The notes below the pieces were generated by a model that was not told where the DNA came from, searched no databases, and saw nothing but the letters and a program-made list of their open reading frames with translations. A stretch of 64,000 bases of DNA, taken from positions 57,335,847 to 57,399,846 of the forward strand of contig JACBWW010000003.1 in assembly GCA_020086605.1 (NCBI GenBank), given 5' to 3'. How positions within the stretch are numbered: position 1 is the first letter of the stretch; every line of letters starts with the position of its first letter. A program made the translations under genes and the position numbers. Source of the DNA: Lanius collurio (lineage: Eukaryota > Chordata > Aves > Passeriformes > Laniidae). This document shows, one piece after another, positions 45,564 through 58,282 of the stretch.

Positions 45564-45696
45564 ACCAACCGTCTTTGGATCTGATCCAGGCCCCAGTCAG
45601 TTTGAGGGAAGTCTTCCTAATGCTGTTGGCTGGTTTTGGATCTCCTCTGTCACTTTAGTGAATCAGAGGCACATGTTTAACATCTTAGAAAGCTGA
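45564..45696 (+). other. Candidate exon with two open phases
   Basis: A superb acceptor (GCTCTTCTTTTCTTTTTCTTCAG, AG at 45562-45563) is followed by 133 bases. One phase begins PTVFGSDPGPSQFEGSLPNA, runs 43 codons and ends with TGA at 45694-45696. The next phase begins QPSLDLIQAPVSLREVFLML and stops earlier, at 45656-45658. Both read like protein, which is suggestive but also shows how easily this composition yields plausible peptides. No donor is needed if it is terminal, but no AATAAA follows closely. Confidence 0.2.
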
Positions 45697-48600
45697 TCTC
45701 AGGAAGGTAGAAATCAAATAATTTCAGTGTAGCACCTCAGTGCTTTGCTTGAAACAGATCTGTCAGAGGGTTACTCAACCCAAAGAAAGACATAACAAAG
45801 GAAGGATTTTCTCCTGAATATAAAATGGTTTCTAATATTTTCTATTAGATACACTTCAATAGAAAATATAAAGGAGAAAGAAATCTTTTTTGTGCAGATT
45901 GCTTCCTCTGCCCCACAGGATCAACTTCTTACTACCCTACTTGAATAATCCTTGCTAAAATAAAAGACCTAAAAAACTAGTCAGATCTCACCATTTAATA
46001 TAAACCAACAGGGTGAAATGGACCAAAAGTCTAAATCAGTACTGTCAAACATCTGTAGGAACTAAGGAAATGGCTTCAACTCCTTACTCCAGAATCAGCA
46101 ATCTATGCGGATTTTTGGTTTGGAATTTTCGTTGGTTTTGGGGGGGGGTTTGTTTGTTTTGGTTTGGTGGTACCATTACCACCCTTATCACTGAGGAGGG
46201 GTCTTTTATGGTAATAGAAGTATTGTTTATTTCTGGCCTACAGGACTGAGGTCTAAATTAAAACAGCAGCTGATCTTCAGAAGTCCCAAAGGTATGGAAG
46301 AACACAAGGGCAAAGGGTGCTTGCTGGTGGCTTCATGGAGGAGTAGGAAAAGCACAGGGAGAGCCTGGAGACACCAAAGAGCAAGCTCCATGGTGCCTCC
46401 TCCATGTCAGGGTTTGTGCATGGATCACAGTGCCTTTGTACCCTAACAAAGCATCACTGAAGAGGACAGCACGTGGAAGCTCCTGGCCAAGGGTGTCTGG
46501 AAAAAGGAACAGCTACTACCAGTCACTCCAGGCAGATGGAAGCAGCTGCTGAGGGAGCACCTGAGCTGGAAATGGGGATCTCTAGAATTCCAGGTGCTCC
46601 CCCTCTGAGCTGTACCTCTCGGTGCCAGGTGGACCACGCGTGCAGAGTGGTTCTGATCCTCAGATCAGGTGGGGCTTTTCAAGAGCACTCAGGAGCTGTC
46701 ACTGGAAGAGGACAAGCTGAGAAAGCTCCAAACTCAGCTTTTGCTTGGGCTGAAAAAAAAAAAAAATTCAGCGAGGGCAACTGTATGGACTGTGTGGCAG
46801 GTTTGAGGGGTAGCAGGTAGTGTGATAGGGAGTGTGGCTTGGTGTTCCCCTCCTTTCCCTAAAGAAATGCCTTTAATTTGGTACTTTATAAGATGAATGC
46901 TGTTTGTGTCAGAGGCAATCTCAGCTGTTCTCCTAGGCATCTGATCTGGGACTGGTGCTGATTTTACTGCTGCTCTTCAGCAGGGACCTTTGGAGGCTCA
47001 ACCTGACCTTTTGAGACTCAGCAGAGATGTTACAGGGGAGCTGTGTCTTGCTTTTGAAGGCCCTGGCTGGAGCCTCTGGATGCTACTGAAATGCTTACAT
47101 ATAATAAGAACAAGGGTTTCTTTTCATCTCCTTGTGCTGAGTGGTTACCTTTTGGAGGTAGCATCTGCCTGGGAGAGCACTGGATCTAACACAGAGAAAT
47201 GTTTTGGGCCTGATAACAAAGGTGTGGGTGCTCTAGTCCTTTTCCACAGAAAACCTGAAATCTAATAAAAAATGTTTATTTATTTTTTAATCTTGGCTTG
47301 CTTTCAGCTCTTGCAGCTACAGATATTTAATTAAGAAAACTATTGAATGTGGTCAACTTTGTGCACATTAAGGATATGATAAAAACAACAGCTACTGTAA
47401 AAACCCTTAAATAGTTCTGTCAGGCTCCTGAAAAAGAGGAAACTTGGTGTTTTTTAACCAGTCTTTTCCTATCATGAAACAGGATTGGGGGATTTTAGAG
47501 GATGATAAATTGACTATGAGTCAGTGGGGCAACATTGTGCTAAAGGAATCTGCTCTACTGTACTGCAAATAGTGTGGGGTGTACTTCAAAAACTAAATAA
47601 AAACTACCCAGACACTCAATTTTCCACTTTCCTCAGCAGTGACTGGGCCACAGGATACAGTTTGGGGCTTCATGTTATAGAATTGGATAAGTGACAGTCC
47701 AGAGCTGAGACCACAGCAGTTGTGGAAAATGAGAGTCAGTATTTTTGCAGAGGAGGGGGTACTGCCCTGAGGGGAAGAGAAGTGAACAAGGACACCTCAT
47801 GACAATGACACACATAAACCCTCAGACTCTGCAGCAAGACACCTGATCATCAGAGATGCTTGGTCTCCAGGACTCTGCTCTGTATGGCATTAGAACTGGT
47901 AAGAGACAGCAGATAGAACAGCACAAGACCATATCAGTGGGAAAATGGTGACCCAACTGCTTTGTTCTGGTTGTTATGTTGCTTTTGCATCTGTTCCACA
48001 TTGCAAGAGGGCTGATACCAATTCCTGTATAGCCAAATACAGTCAGCAAAGTATCCTGTGTGGTTTAAGCCCAAATTCTTGGGGGAGAATTAATCTGGAG
48101 GGTGCATTTTTATTGTCTTGACTGGCAAACAGCTGATCTGACAAGAAGCCTGTGGTAGTGCTGAAAGCTCACAAAAGTATTTCAGAAGCATCTTAATTCA
48201 TGGCTCATATCTCAGTTTGTGCCTCCACATTACCGGTTGCTCTACAGTAAATCTTTCAGCATTTGAGCTCAGCTGCCTCTGCTCTTTCCAACAATAAAGA
48301 TGAGGGTCACTTCTTCTCATTAGTCAGGAAAAGCTGAATTTAAAAATAACATGCTGATGTTGCTGCATGGAAGTGTTTAAGTTGGATTAAATATGAGAGA
48401 AAAAAAAATCTGGGAAAAGCAAGCTACAAAGGGAATTGCAGATTCACTTTCCAGTCTGAAAGATTTTTAGGGCAGAGACTGTCAATTTTGTTTGTTCAAC
48501 AATCTCAACATAAATGGGGCCTCTAGCTTCTTCCACAATGTAAATTATTGATGCTGTTAGGATCCACAAAAGGCATGTGCCTAGCTTTAAGCACAGGGGT

Positions 48601-48906
48601 AATAAAACTGATGTCTAGAGGAATCCTTTAGCTCAAAGTTAAATATGTGCTTATGTTCTTTGGGCTTCTCGTGGCTGCTTTAGGGCTTATGTACCTGATG
48701 GAATCTTGAAGTAACAAAGCTGGCTGTGCTCTGATAGAGGATGCAGGTCTGAATAGACACACTTGGAAGTTTCAGATAATTCTTATGACCTCTCAGAGAA
48801 ACTCAGCCCTGTTGACTTCACGGGAAACCACTTGAAATAGATAGTCCTTATCCAAAGTGACAGCAGGTACACGATCCTAATAAAAGAAACATGGTCGTGT
48901 TGCACA
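45697..48906. other. Non-coding stretch, nothing recognised
   Basis: No gene is supported. A run of about ten G occurs at 46139-46148 and a poly-A run at 46753-46766. The GC-richer part from 46260 to 46830 carries overlapping frames without domains. Later sequence is AT-rich and single-copy-looking. Confidence 0.55.
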
Positions 48907-49012
48907 TCATCCTGTCATTGCGTTACCTTGCCTGACAATGAAGGCGGCACACCGTGATCTGAAAGAGATCTGAGGTGACATGGCACCTGACAAGACATCC
49001 TGGCTGATGGAA

Positions 49013-49039
49013 GGGGAGATGGGAGGCAGGGAGGGTGGG
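49013..49039 (+). other. G-quadruplex-type motif
   Basis: Five runs of three or four G occur within 27 bases (49013-49016, 49021-49023, 49029-49031, 49033-49035, 49037-49039) with loops of 1-5 bases. This satisfies the standard G3+N1-7 quadruplex pattern. It sits in a locally GC-rich part of the window. Confidence 0.6.
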
Positions 49040-51149
49040 AAGGAGGTGAGGCTGGAACCACCTGGAGCTGTGGCTCGGCACTCACTGGTTGCTTTGTGTT
49101 GGGTGGTCTGTGCCTGCACTCCCGGCAACAGATGTGAGTTCGTGAGGTGCCAAAACGAGCCTTGGCTAAGCAGAAATAACAAAAAGAAAAAACTGAAGAG
49201 ACAAAAAAGTTAATAATCCTCAGGCTCTGGGGCCTTTTTGGCTTGCTATTTTTCACCCCAGCCTTCAAACAACCTGTTCTACAGCAGATTGCAAGCCCTT
49301 ACAGATTTGCTAGCCCTTGCCTTTTGGAAAAAGCCTTGCTTTCTTTTTGGCTCAGTTTACATTCCTTTTCAGCCATCTCTCCCTCGCTTGGAGGTGGAAC
49401 TTTGCAATGTTTTATGCATGCTGTTATTTAAACCTCTCTGTTGACTGCGGTTTCTACAGGGGCCCTATTCTTGATGTTGGTTTTTTTGAGTGTATCACCT
49501 GCCTTTGGAGCAAGACACTTGTGGCTTGGCTGTCCGTGCTGTCAAATGGCAGAAGGGAGCAATGTGAGAGGAGCCCTAAGCCCTGCAGACACAGTGCCAT
49601 GGTGATCAGCAAAACCTACCTGATCACACCTGTCTGTCCTGCCTGGGGCCTCTCTGCTCTGCATCCTTCAGTCTCTCTTCTCTGGTCTCCCTTTCACACA
49701 CTTGCCCCTTGCTGGGGGTAAGTTGCAGGCAACCTGTTGAAGGCAGTGCCTGGGCTTCCTACCAGAGGAAGGAGGGAGAGCGTGCATCAAAGGCATCCAG
49801 CTGCTAGGAAGGAGCTGTGGATTTTTCCCTTTACTTTACTTTTCCTGGGCAAGAGAGAGAAGCTGTGTAATGCCTCCTGTTCATCTCTTTAGGGGCAACT
49901 TGCCGTTCCTTACAGTGGAGTTGTCACCATGTGCTTATTTCTTTCAGGAGCAAGCTGATGCAAAAATCTTTGGGGAGATGCACAGCAGGAGCCCATGAGG
50001 GATCTGCCTCTGATGAGCCCAGAGGGGTGGGCTCTGACCTCTGAAAGCCATGCACTACTCAGTACAGTGCCTCCTGTTCCACCTCAGCCTCCAAAAAATG
50101 AGATTGTGCCTCAGTGAGAGGAAGCATGACCCAACTTTCTCAAGTCCTGAGGAGAAGATTTGGCTCTGCAGAAGGAAGGTCAGTGTTAGGGCATGCAGTG
50201 CAAGGTGGCAACTCTTGCTACTTGGGCTTGGAAGGAGACCCTTGGCTGAGCCTGGTGGAGCCCATCTTGAACTCTGCTGGTTCAGAGGACCCTTCCAAGC
50301 ATGGATGGCCACCCACAATTCTGAGACTCACAACATTGAGCCCTGTCACCTGAAGAGATTTCCTTTCTTCCAGCTTCTGGCTGTATCCTCAAAGCCTTTC
50401 TCTTCAGGAAGAGTCTTTTCTGGAGTGTGGGTGTACCTATGTCCTTCATGGAGTCATTGTCAGAGCTGTGCTCACACAGCACTATGTTACACACAGAGCA
50501 AAACTGGAAGATGAAAAAAAAAACAAAGGGAATTACACAGATCAGGAAGGTGTAGATGAGTGAATGACACTTTTACCCCTCTGCTGAATTTTGTGTGTAG
50601 TACTTGATTTGGTTGTGGTCAGTCAACCCTACCTAGGGCAGAGAACTAAGGTGAGATGCCCTTTAAACAAGGAAGATGTGGGAACTGTGTGCTCCTCAAA
50701 AAGCTGCTAGAGCCCCTAGGGACATTCTTGCAAAAGGCCGTGCTGCTACATCTTCATAGCTTCCCCATCACCAAGCTCCATGTGCTGCAGTTGCACTGCT
50801 TGGTTGCAGAGGAGATTGTCTCCCAAATATAGAAAACTCCATGCTCTGATGTGTCAAGCAGCCATGGCCTCTGCTGTAAGGCCATCACTCACTGATTGCC
50901 TGGGGACTGTGTGAAAACTGACAGATTTCAGCTCTTGAAATCAGGTTTGGTTCATTAATCTTTGCACTGGGCTGACTCCCAAGCTTACATGGGATGATTA
51001 ATTTAAGGTAGAGAACCGAAGAAATTTGAGATTCAGAATGTAGGGTTTTTCTGACATTGGGGGCAAACATTTCTTGCTTCTCTAGAAAAAATTTGGGGTT
51101 CAATCCTCTCTTTATGATGCCTCTGTGGCCCAGGCAAGAGTTAACATCT
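49040..51149. other. Non-coding stretch, nothing recognised
   Basis: No gene is supported. Frames of 115-154 codons at 49317-49721 and 50050-50514 have no domain. A possible acceptor at 49942 leads to only 16 open codons. Confidence 0.5.
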
Positions 51150-51690
51150 CTAAGTCACCCGCCCCACTGCCCACCCTGCAACAGGCTTAACTTGCCCTTC
51201 CATTGTTTGGACTAAACCTTCCCAGATTTACTTACTTCCTTTTGATGTCTGGCAATGTTTGTTTATTAGCGCCAGTGGCCTGTGTTAACTCTGAGTAAGT
51301 CTTTGACTAAATCCCATTCTCTGCCTTTCCTCCCTTCACGGGCTTGTGAGCTGATAAACTTCAGTGCTGGCTTTCAAACCCAGTGAGGTTAAACATGAAC
51401 TTCTTTTACACCTGCCTGCTTTCCCAGCTAATGGACTCTGGTGGCTGCCGAGAGAGGAGTCCTTTTATGGCAAAGAGAAGGCTGCAAAAGTTCATTTCGT
51501 TTCTGGTTCGTATGTTCGAGAAGTGGGGTTTTAACTCTTGGAGAGGAAAGGATTATTTTAGTGAATTCCCTGCTGTCCCGAGGTCATCTGCTATCCACAG
51601 CAGAGAAATAACAACAGGACAGGTATTAGCCCATAAGTCACATAGTGTTATATATAGTCCACCAAGCGTTATTTTATTATTCCCTTTTTT
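51150..51690. other. Candidate conserved noncoding block D
   Basis: Non-repetitive sequence with retained CpGs (CACCCGCCCC, TTTCGTTTCTGGTTCGTATGTTCGAG) and words such as TTGTTTATTAGCGCC and CTTTTATGGC. It lacks any repeat signature and reads like slowly evolving DNA. A 115-codon frame at 51383-51730 crosses it but has no supporting splice sites. Confidence 0.25.
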
Positions 51691-51959
51691 TTCACAGTGC
51701 TTAAGTACCATTTTGGGACTCAGGGTTTAGACAACTTCAATCTAAAGTATGAATCAAGAGAAAGAAGATGAGACCTGTTTGGGAAATGATAAGTACTTCC
51801 TATGGAAACTTTTGCAACAGTTCTGTTTTTCCTTTAATCATGGGAAAGTTCCATTAAAAGAACAAAGCCTACCAAAAAAAAAAGAAAACCAAAACCAACC
51901 CAGCAACCAAAAACTAAAATCCAAATCCATGTGTTTTTTTCATGTTTTTAATGTTTGAA

Positions 51960-52450
51960 ATTTTAAATTTTGTTATGGGTCTATCTCAGGAGAGAAGGTA
52001 TTGAAAAATCCCCTTCAGCTGTTTGTGGCTTTTCATTTTAAGCCAATCTCCTGACTAGATTTGCTCATGTTATTTAATTACAGATGTAAGCCTTACTCTC
52101 AAATTCTGTATGGGTTATGTGCTTTATGTATATGCTCTGAGTTTTATGATTTACAAATATAAATTAAGGCTGCATGATAATAACTTTAAAGTAAAGAATC
52201 TTTGGATATTTATTACTCCATTATTTCATCTCATAAAATTTTCTTAATCAGCAATGATTAATTTTTGAGTCATCAGCATCTAAGAGTCCTAAAATGTCTT
52301 GTGGGTGCTTAAATATTCATTTTATGGGATTTACAAATTCACTGATTTTTAAAATGGTGTTTCAAGAGTCTACAGATGTTCCAGCATGGAGAAGTAACTC
52401 TGTGGTGCCAGCTTGAACTTTTCTATGCCATAAAAATGTCTTTGCCAAAA
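51960..52450. other. Candidate conserved noncoding block E, AT-rich
   Basis: About 490 bases of AT-rich but non-simple sequence with repeated homeodomain and MEF2-like words (TTATTTAATTACAG, TATAAATTAAGG, TGATTAATTTTTGAG, TTAAATATTCATTTTATGG). No open frame longer than 60 codons occurs. It resembles deeply conserved developmental enhancers in composition. Conservation is untested. Confidence 0.25.
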
Positions 52451-54515
52451 AGAACTTGCATTCAAACTGCAGATGATTGACAGGTGGCAAGAGGAAGGAT
52501 TATAGAATATGAATTACAGACTGAATCCAGATTGCACTGAAAGATTTCTAAAGCCTAGGGAGAATTTGTGGTCATCCAGAACTGAATTTACATGACAGAC
52601 AGATAAAAAGGAGGGCTGTTATTAAGTTATCTCCAATGTTTTTTCTTCATATATTTCCTTGAACTATAGCATTTGGTGGAGGAGCTTTTACCTCATTTTA
52701 CCCATGATTCTTTGGCAGTGCCTTTGACCTCTTTCAGTGCAGTGATGGAAGACCTCTGCTGAAGGTTTCTGCCATCATTCAAGAAATTGTCACCCAGTTC
52801 CTCTCTAGCCCCATCAGAACAGTGAGGGGAGCAGTTATGCCTGCCTTTCTACCCCTCCATGGCCCAGATTCCATCCCAGCCTCACAACAGCTTCTTCTCC
52901 AGTGTCCCATGTCAGCTCGGAGCAGGGCAGGTACTGTGTGGCTCTGCCAGGAAAGGCCACCAGCAGGGACCACAGGGGTGCTTATGTGCCTGACTTCCAC
53001 CTATCTCCACGAGCATCAGCGATCTGGTCACCAAGCCTGCAAAACAGACTTCTCAGGATACTTAGACACTGTGAGGGAAAGCAGACTGTTATTTGACTTT
53101 AAAGATCAAAGCTTGACCCTGTCTGCCTATAAGAGCTATTCCTATCTATGTAGAACCCTTTTGGTTTCAAGACGTTTCTGGTTTACACAACAAGGGCTTT
53201 CTCCAGTCTTTTTTGCAGCCAGCTTAATGCTGAGATGTGCACAGAAGTACTCTGCAGAAGCCCACTCTGAGTCTGGGGGCTATTTTCCAATAGGTCAATA
53301 TTTCTGAGTTTGTTATGATAACCAGTGACAAAAACAGCCTATTTACATGGAAAACAGTATCGATGTAGTGAATGTAGTTACAAATCCCAAGTGCATTTCA
53401 GCACAAATCTGCATATTATAGACACAGTTCTTCGTAAACGAACGCCCTAGTGCCACAGCAGCCTTCAGAACAGGAACAGCTTTGTCTTGTCTTTAACTAG
53501 GGTTGTGAGTCACAGAAAGGTTTTGGTTCTCCTTTCTGCATGAAAAAACCCCAGCCTCTTGTATGTTCCAAATATCTTCCTTTAAACATTTATTTGCCTG
53601 TTGCAGTGCTGGACTGCTTGTGCCCTTTGCCTGAGCAGGCAGGCAGTTCTCTTTGAAGATGTTTACTAATTAAATAAGAACAAAGATGGAATGAATGTTA
53701 AACACCTTCAAACACTTGTTGTGTGCTGCAGTTCCATGACTGTACTTCACAAGCTCTGTAAAATCTATACATTCCGGAATACACCACATTCCTTTAATGG
53801 ATTCTCTTTGTTAAAAAGGTTAAGGGGGGAAAAAGGGAATTCTGGCTCGTTTCATGGTCTGTTTTTCACATCTGCAGCTTTTACCATAGGAAAGGTGCAG
53901 AGTTTGTTGGATCTGGTAGAGAACTGAGACCCAGCATGGCAGATCCCAGCTCCAGCTGTGGCTTTAGGAAACTTACTGGCTCTGCTTCTTTTCTTTATCC
54001 ACCAAGCACAGGCTGGTACCTACAGGCACAAATGCAAACCAAACCCCTGCTACAAGCACTGCCAGATTCAGGGGTATCCACATTCTGAATAATCCTTATT
54101 TTTAGGATCTGGGGTAAAGTTGCTTTCTCACTCATTTGGATGTGACACATTCATGCTGATCTCAATAGCTGGAGATCTTTTTAATTAAAGAACAATGATA
54201 AAAAGCCACATAAAATGGGTTGCATCAAAGCATAATCATACTATAAATGGTAATTATTATAATTATATAAGATTGCTCACGTTTATTTTCTAGGTGGGAA
54301 GGCACACCAGCTGACTGAGTTTTCAAACATGTGGCTATTTCAGCAAAATTTCAAGGAGTCAGATGTCTTGCCTAGGAGTTGTCCCTTCCAAGCTGCATAG
54401 CTATGGTCAGTCTCTCACCTAATGTAAACATCTCACTCAATGCATGCAAATTGACATGAGGGACTTTCTTTGAACAAGTTCTAGTCATTGACTTTCTTTG
54501 GTTTTCCTGTTTTAG
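52451..54515. other. Non-coding stretch, nothing recognised
   Basis: No gene is supported. A 161-codon plus-strand frame at 52822-53307 and its minus-strand counterpart have no domain. The stretch ends in the acceptor of the next entry. Confidence 0.5.
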
Positions 54516-54570
54516 GGACCTCTCCCAGGCTGACAAACACTACTTCCTCTGGGGAGATCACAGAAGTGCT
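54516..54570 (+). other. Candidate 55-base internal exon
   Basis: The acceptor CTTTGGTTTTCCTGTTTTAG (AG at 54514-54515) and the donor GCT|GTAAGT (GT at 54571) are both strong. Two phases are open: TSPRLTNTTSSGEITEV and DLSQADKHYFLWGDHRSA. The first is Ser/Thr-rich with an NTT N-glycosylation-type triplet. No neighbour exon could be linked to it. It may be a real internal exon of a gene whose other exons lie outside, or a cryptic exon. Confidence 0.25.
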
Positions 54571-55549
54571 GTAAGTACATGCAGTGTCCTACTGGGCTGC
54601 TTGTTCACGAGTGGTCCAATCATCCCTAGTTAGCCATCCCCCTGGGATTATGTCAGGGTTTGGTCCCTTCCAGAGGAATAACAGTCCCAGCATGGCTGGT
54701 CCTGCTGTTATTGCAGGAGCTGGGCATGGTGTGCAAGAGCAACAACCTCCGTTTCCTCACCAAGAGGCCGGTGAGGAGGTTTCCTGAGACTGCAAATCTG
54801 GAGTCATAGCAGATACTATTTGTTTGCTCCACATAAATTACCAAGGGAGGCTTTGTCAGAAAAGTGGGAAGACACAGAACCCCAGGAGCAGTGCTCTGGT
54901 ATAACAGCCAAGGTGGAGAGAAGGAGCCGTGGTGAGCTGGAAAAGGTCAGGAGGCAGAGGAGAGCAAAAGCCTCTCAGGGCACAGGAGGAACCACTGCTT
55001 GGTTGGGCTGCTCTTTCAAAGTGTGCAACCAACGTTTGTTTTACACTGACAAAACTATGTTAAAATATACTTTTGCTGAGCTCATGAGCAGCCCCAACAC
55101 ACATCTTGAAAAGTCAAGACTGGAGTCCTTGTCTCTATATAAACAAACTTTGGGAGAGGGCTAAAACATCTTGTTGGGAACAAACAAATGAAACAATGCA
55201 ATTTTGAATCATTCACAATTAAAAATAATTAAAGGCTGTTAAAAATCCTGTCTAAAGATGATGGGTTTAAAAAAAAAAAACCCTAAGTGAAATGGTTCCA
55301 GAGTGTAGGGTGTAATTTTTCAAACAAAAGCAATTCAGTGGATTAGATAGAAACTTGTGAAAAAGGGAGCTGCCAACCCCAGTTTATATTTTTCCTGGTT
55401 AAAAAAAACCAAAAACCACCACTACCTCAAAATAACATTTGTTTGAAATTTTTACTTATCTTTTTCTTTGGGGCTGGTGAATGGAGATGTGCCAGCCAAC
55501 TAAATTTGCATCTGTTAATTGTTAAAGCTCTTGAGTAAATATTTGCATG
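54571..55549. other. Non-coding stretch, nothing recognised
   Basis: No gene or repeat is supported. A poly-A run lies at about 55268-55280. Confidence 0.55.
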
Positions 55550-55685
55550 ATCATAAGATGAATTGGTTTGGAAGGGACCTTAGGAAGTTTCTGGTCCAAA
55601 CTCTCTCAAAGCAGGGGCAGGGCTGATTGGGCTGGTCAGGGCTTTATTCCTGAGGTTTTGGATACTCCATGAGGGCCCATGAGGT
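55550..55685 (-). mobile_element. CR1 LINE 3' fragment
   Basis: 'CATAAGATGAATTGGTTTGG', 'AAGGGACCTTAGGAAGTTTC', 'TGGTCCAAACTCTCTCAAAG', 'CAGGGGCAGGGCTGATTGGG' and 'GAGGTTTTGGATACTCCATG' match the antisense 3' end of a CR1 subfamily. Short and 5'-truncated. Confidence 0.8.
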
Positions 55686-56402
55686 GCTGAATGCAACTGT
55701 GTTCCCCTGTCAGTGCCAAGAGAGGGCTATGGAGTTGCCCCATTTCTGTTCTCTGCCCTCATGGGTTGGGCCCTGACATCCTACTGCATGTAGAGGTCTA
55801 TCTTACAGGGGAAGAGTAAAGTCAGGGGTTTTATTCACTGTTTCTGCTCAACAGCTTTCTCCTGGGGCAGAAGCAGCATCATACTTTGCTGTACCAAAGC
55901 CAGGTACAGCACCCCATTTCAGGTCACCCAAAGCTAAGGGCACTGATTTCATAAGGAAACTGAGCCAATGGGCACATCTGATGGGACAGAAAGAAAAACC
56001 TGGGCAAAGGGCACTAGTGATACCTGCTACCTTTCTGTTAGTTTCCTTTCCTGCACTGGAAGTAAAGGCACACACCTCTAACTTTCCATAGGCTTTCTTG
56101 TCTCCAGGACCCAAAACTGCACAGAAAAGTTACTTTCATCTTTTAAACAGCAGATTTTTGCTATGATTGAAGTTGCACTTTCTTTTGTGCCTAGTAAAGG
56201 GAGTTCTAACACATATTTCCATTCTTTATTTTCCACTCTACTGCTTTAATAAAACTTCCTCTTAATAAAGGCAAACCACTACTAAAAAAGCACAGGTAGC
56301 TAAAAAGGGCATGAGTAGCAAAGCCAAGGAAACTTCATTTCCTATAGATTTGTATCTTGAGGCTGGATTTTTGAGTGGTGTCTCTGGTGTCTAATGCTAG
56401 AT
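55686..56402. other. Non-coding stretch, nothing recognised
   Basis: No feature is supported between the two CR1 pieces. Confidence 0.55.
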
Positions 56403-56910
56403 GAATCACATACCATGATTTAGGTGGGAAGGGTCCCCTTGAGGTATCTAATCCAGCATTAAGGTCAGAGAAGGTCTAATTCGGGAGGTAGATCAGATTT
56501 CTTGGGGTCTCATTCAGCAAGGTTTAGGAATCTTCAAGGCTGGACAATGACCACCCTCTCAGGGGTCTCGTTCCAGCACTGAACAATTTTCTTCTGTTCA
56601 GCTGGAATAGCCTCCAGCATTAAGTTGAGATTGTTTAATCTTGTCCTTTCACTGTGCATCAGAAGGGGCTGCCTCCATTTTCCCTGTTTTCCTTCCACCA
56701 GGCAGTAAAAAGGAAGGAACCTGATCCCCCTGCCTAGAGTTTTCTCCTCTCCTGGTTGAACAGAGCCAGTCATCCCAGTCTCTCCTTGCACATTATGAAC
56801 TTCAGTGTCCCCCCCATCCTAATGATCTTCACTTTGATGCCTTCAAGTTTTTATGACTCTTCTGACTCTTGGGTGATGGTCCCAAAGCAAGATAGAATAC
56901 AGGGATTTTT
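56403..56910 (-). mobile_element. CR1 LINE copy (about 0.5 kb)
   Basis: 'GAATCACATACCATGATTTAGG', 'TGGGAAGGGTCCCCTTGAGG', 'AATGACCACCCTCTCAGGGG', 'TTCCAGCACTGAACAATTTTC', 'CCCTGCCTAGAGTTTTCTCC' and 'CATCCCAGTCTCTCCTTGC' give the antisense order of a CR1 3' UTR. Diverged, with no coding remnant. Confidence 0.8.
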
Positions 56911-58219
56911 TGTGCTATTTGATTTTTTTCTTCTTCCTCATCCTCCTATTTGCATTACTTTTGTGTCTTTGAGTCTTTCCCCTCTCTGTCAATGTTTTTA
57001 ATAATTTTTAAACTTGATATTGGGTTTTAAAATTATTGCTGGAAAAGGTTAATATACAAGTACACCCAGTCTTATACAGAGTAATTACACAGGCCTCATA
57101 TTCTTGTGAAAGGAGGCTAAAATGCCAGCAGTGATAATGTATTGGTCTTACAAGGAAAGAGAGAGGAAAACCAGGTGATGATTGGGCAGATCTCATTCCA
57201 GATCAGTTGTGTCTGTAGAAGAAGTTTCTTTTCTGAGATGTTTGCCATATTTTCCTGCTGGTATTTATTGATCTCTCAGACGAAATTATTTCTTCTAAAA
57301 TCAGCTGGGTTAATCTAGACACAGAGTTGAGGCTGTTTCATCTCTCCTGGTAGACACTGCTTCACACAGAGGTATGAGAGTATCAGCAGGTGTTTTGAGG
57401 GATGCTGTACTGGGTACTCATTCTAGGTGACCTGAGAGGGTGCAGGGAGGGAGCTGAAGACACAAGTCATTGCCCTGCACATGGGAAATCTTAAAGGATT
57501 TGCTTGCCAATGTTGTATCTTAAAGATTTTTATTAGTCCACATGAGACCTATACTGGTAAAAAACCTGGTTTGCACCAGAATAATGTCAATTTTTTCCAA
57601 TCAACATATTTCTGGCATGAAAAAGGGCGTACAAGGTCCATGGGCAAAACACTTCTTTTGCCTTTGTGGCTTAGTGGAATACTCGGCTTGGCTTAAGGCA
57701 CAGCCATTTGGAAATCTGAGTAGGCTGGGTACTCAGTGTCTGTCACACATCACAGCCTGGCACCCTCATGACTGATGCTTTCCTAAGTTTGTATTGTAGA
57801 CATGGTCTCAAGACAGCTACTGTAAATATTTTTGCACCAGCATAGCTGTATCGATTCTTGGAGGGTCAATGATTCAGCTTTGCTCATATGATTACAGCTA
57901 AACTGGGAAGCCTTCCTGAGAAGTCACCTCCACTTGATGGCAATTCATTTTGAGCTTCTCAGAGGTCATGGTGAACATGGAAAACATCCAACAAATGGAT
58001 TGTTCCTGCAGAAGCAATGAGTGCAGATGGAATCGCCCTTGAGTACGGCTGAGTTTTCAGACAGCTACAGAGCACCATGCCTGTGTTGTATTAGTTTTAC
58101 ATATTTATAACCTAGTGAGTGCTGCACATTTGACAGGGCAAGTCCTTGCTCAGCTTCCAAGGGCTCTTTCTAAGACAAACAGGCACTTTCAAAAAATCCA
58201 CAGAATTTTTTTTGTTTTT
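56911..58219. other. Non-coding stretch, nothing recognised
   Basis: No gene or repeat is supported. Confidence 0.55.
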
Positions 58220-58282
58220 TATGGAGGAAACTGGAGGCCGAAGTTGGAAATGTGCATTTCAAGGAGCTAAAGCCAGAGTCTT
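58220..58282 (-). mobile_element. Possible MIR-like relic (weak)
   Basis: 'ATGGAGGAAACTGGAGGCCG' 'AAGTTGGAAATG' and 'AAGGAGCTAAAGCCAGAG' recall the minus-strand MIR core (gatgaggaaactgaggcccagagaggttaagtgacttgcc...agagc). Short and diverged. Confidence 0.35.
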
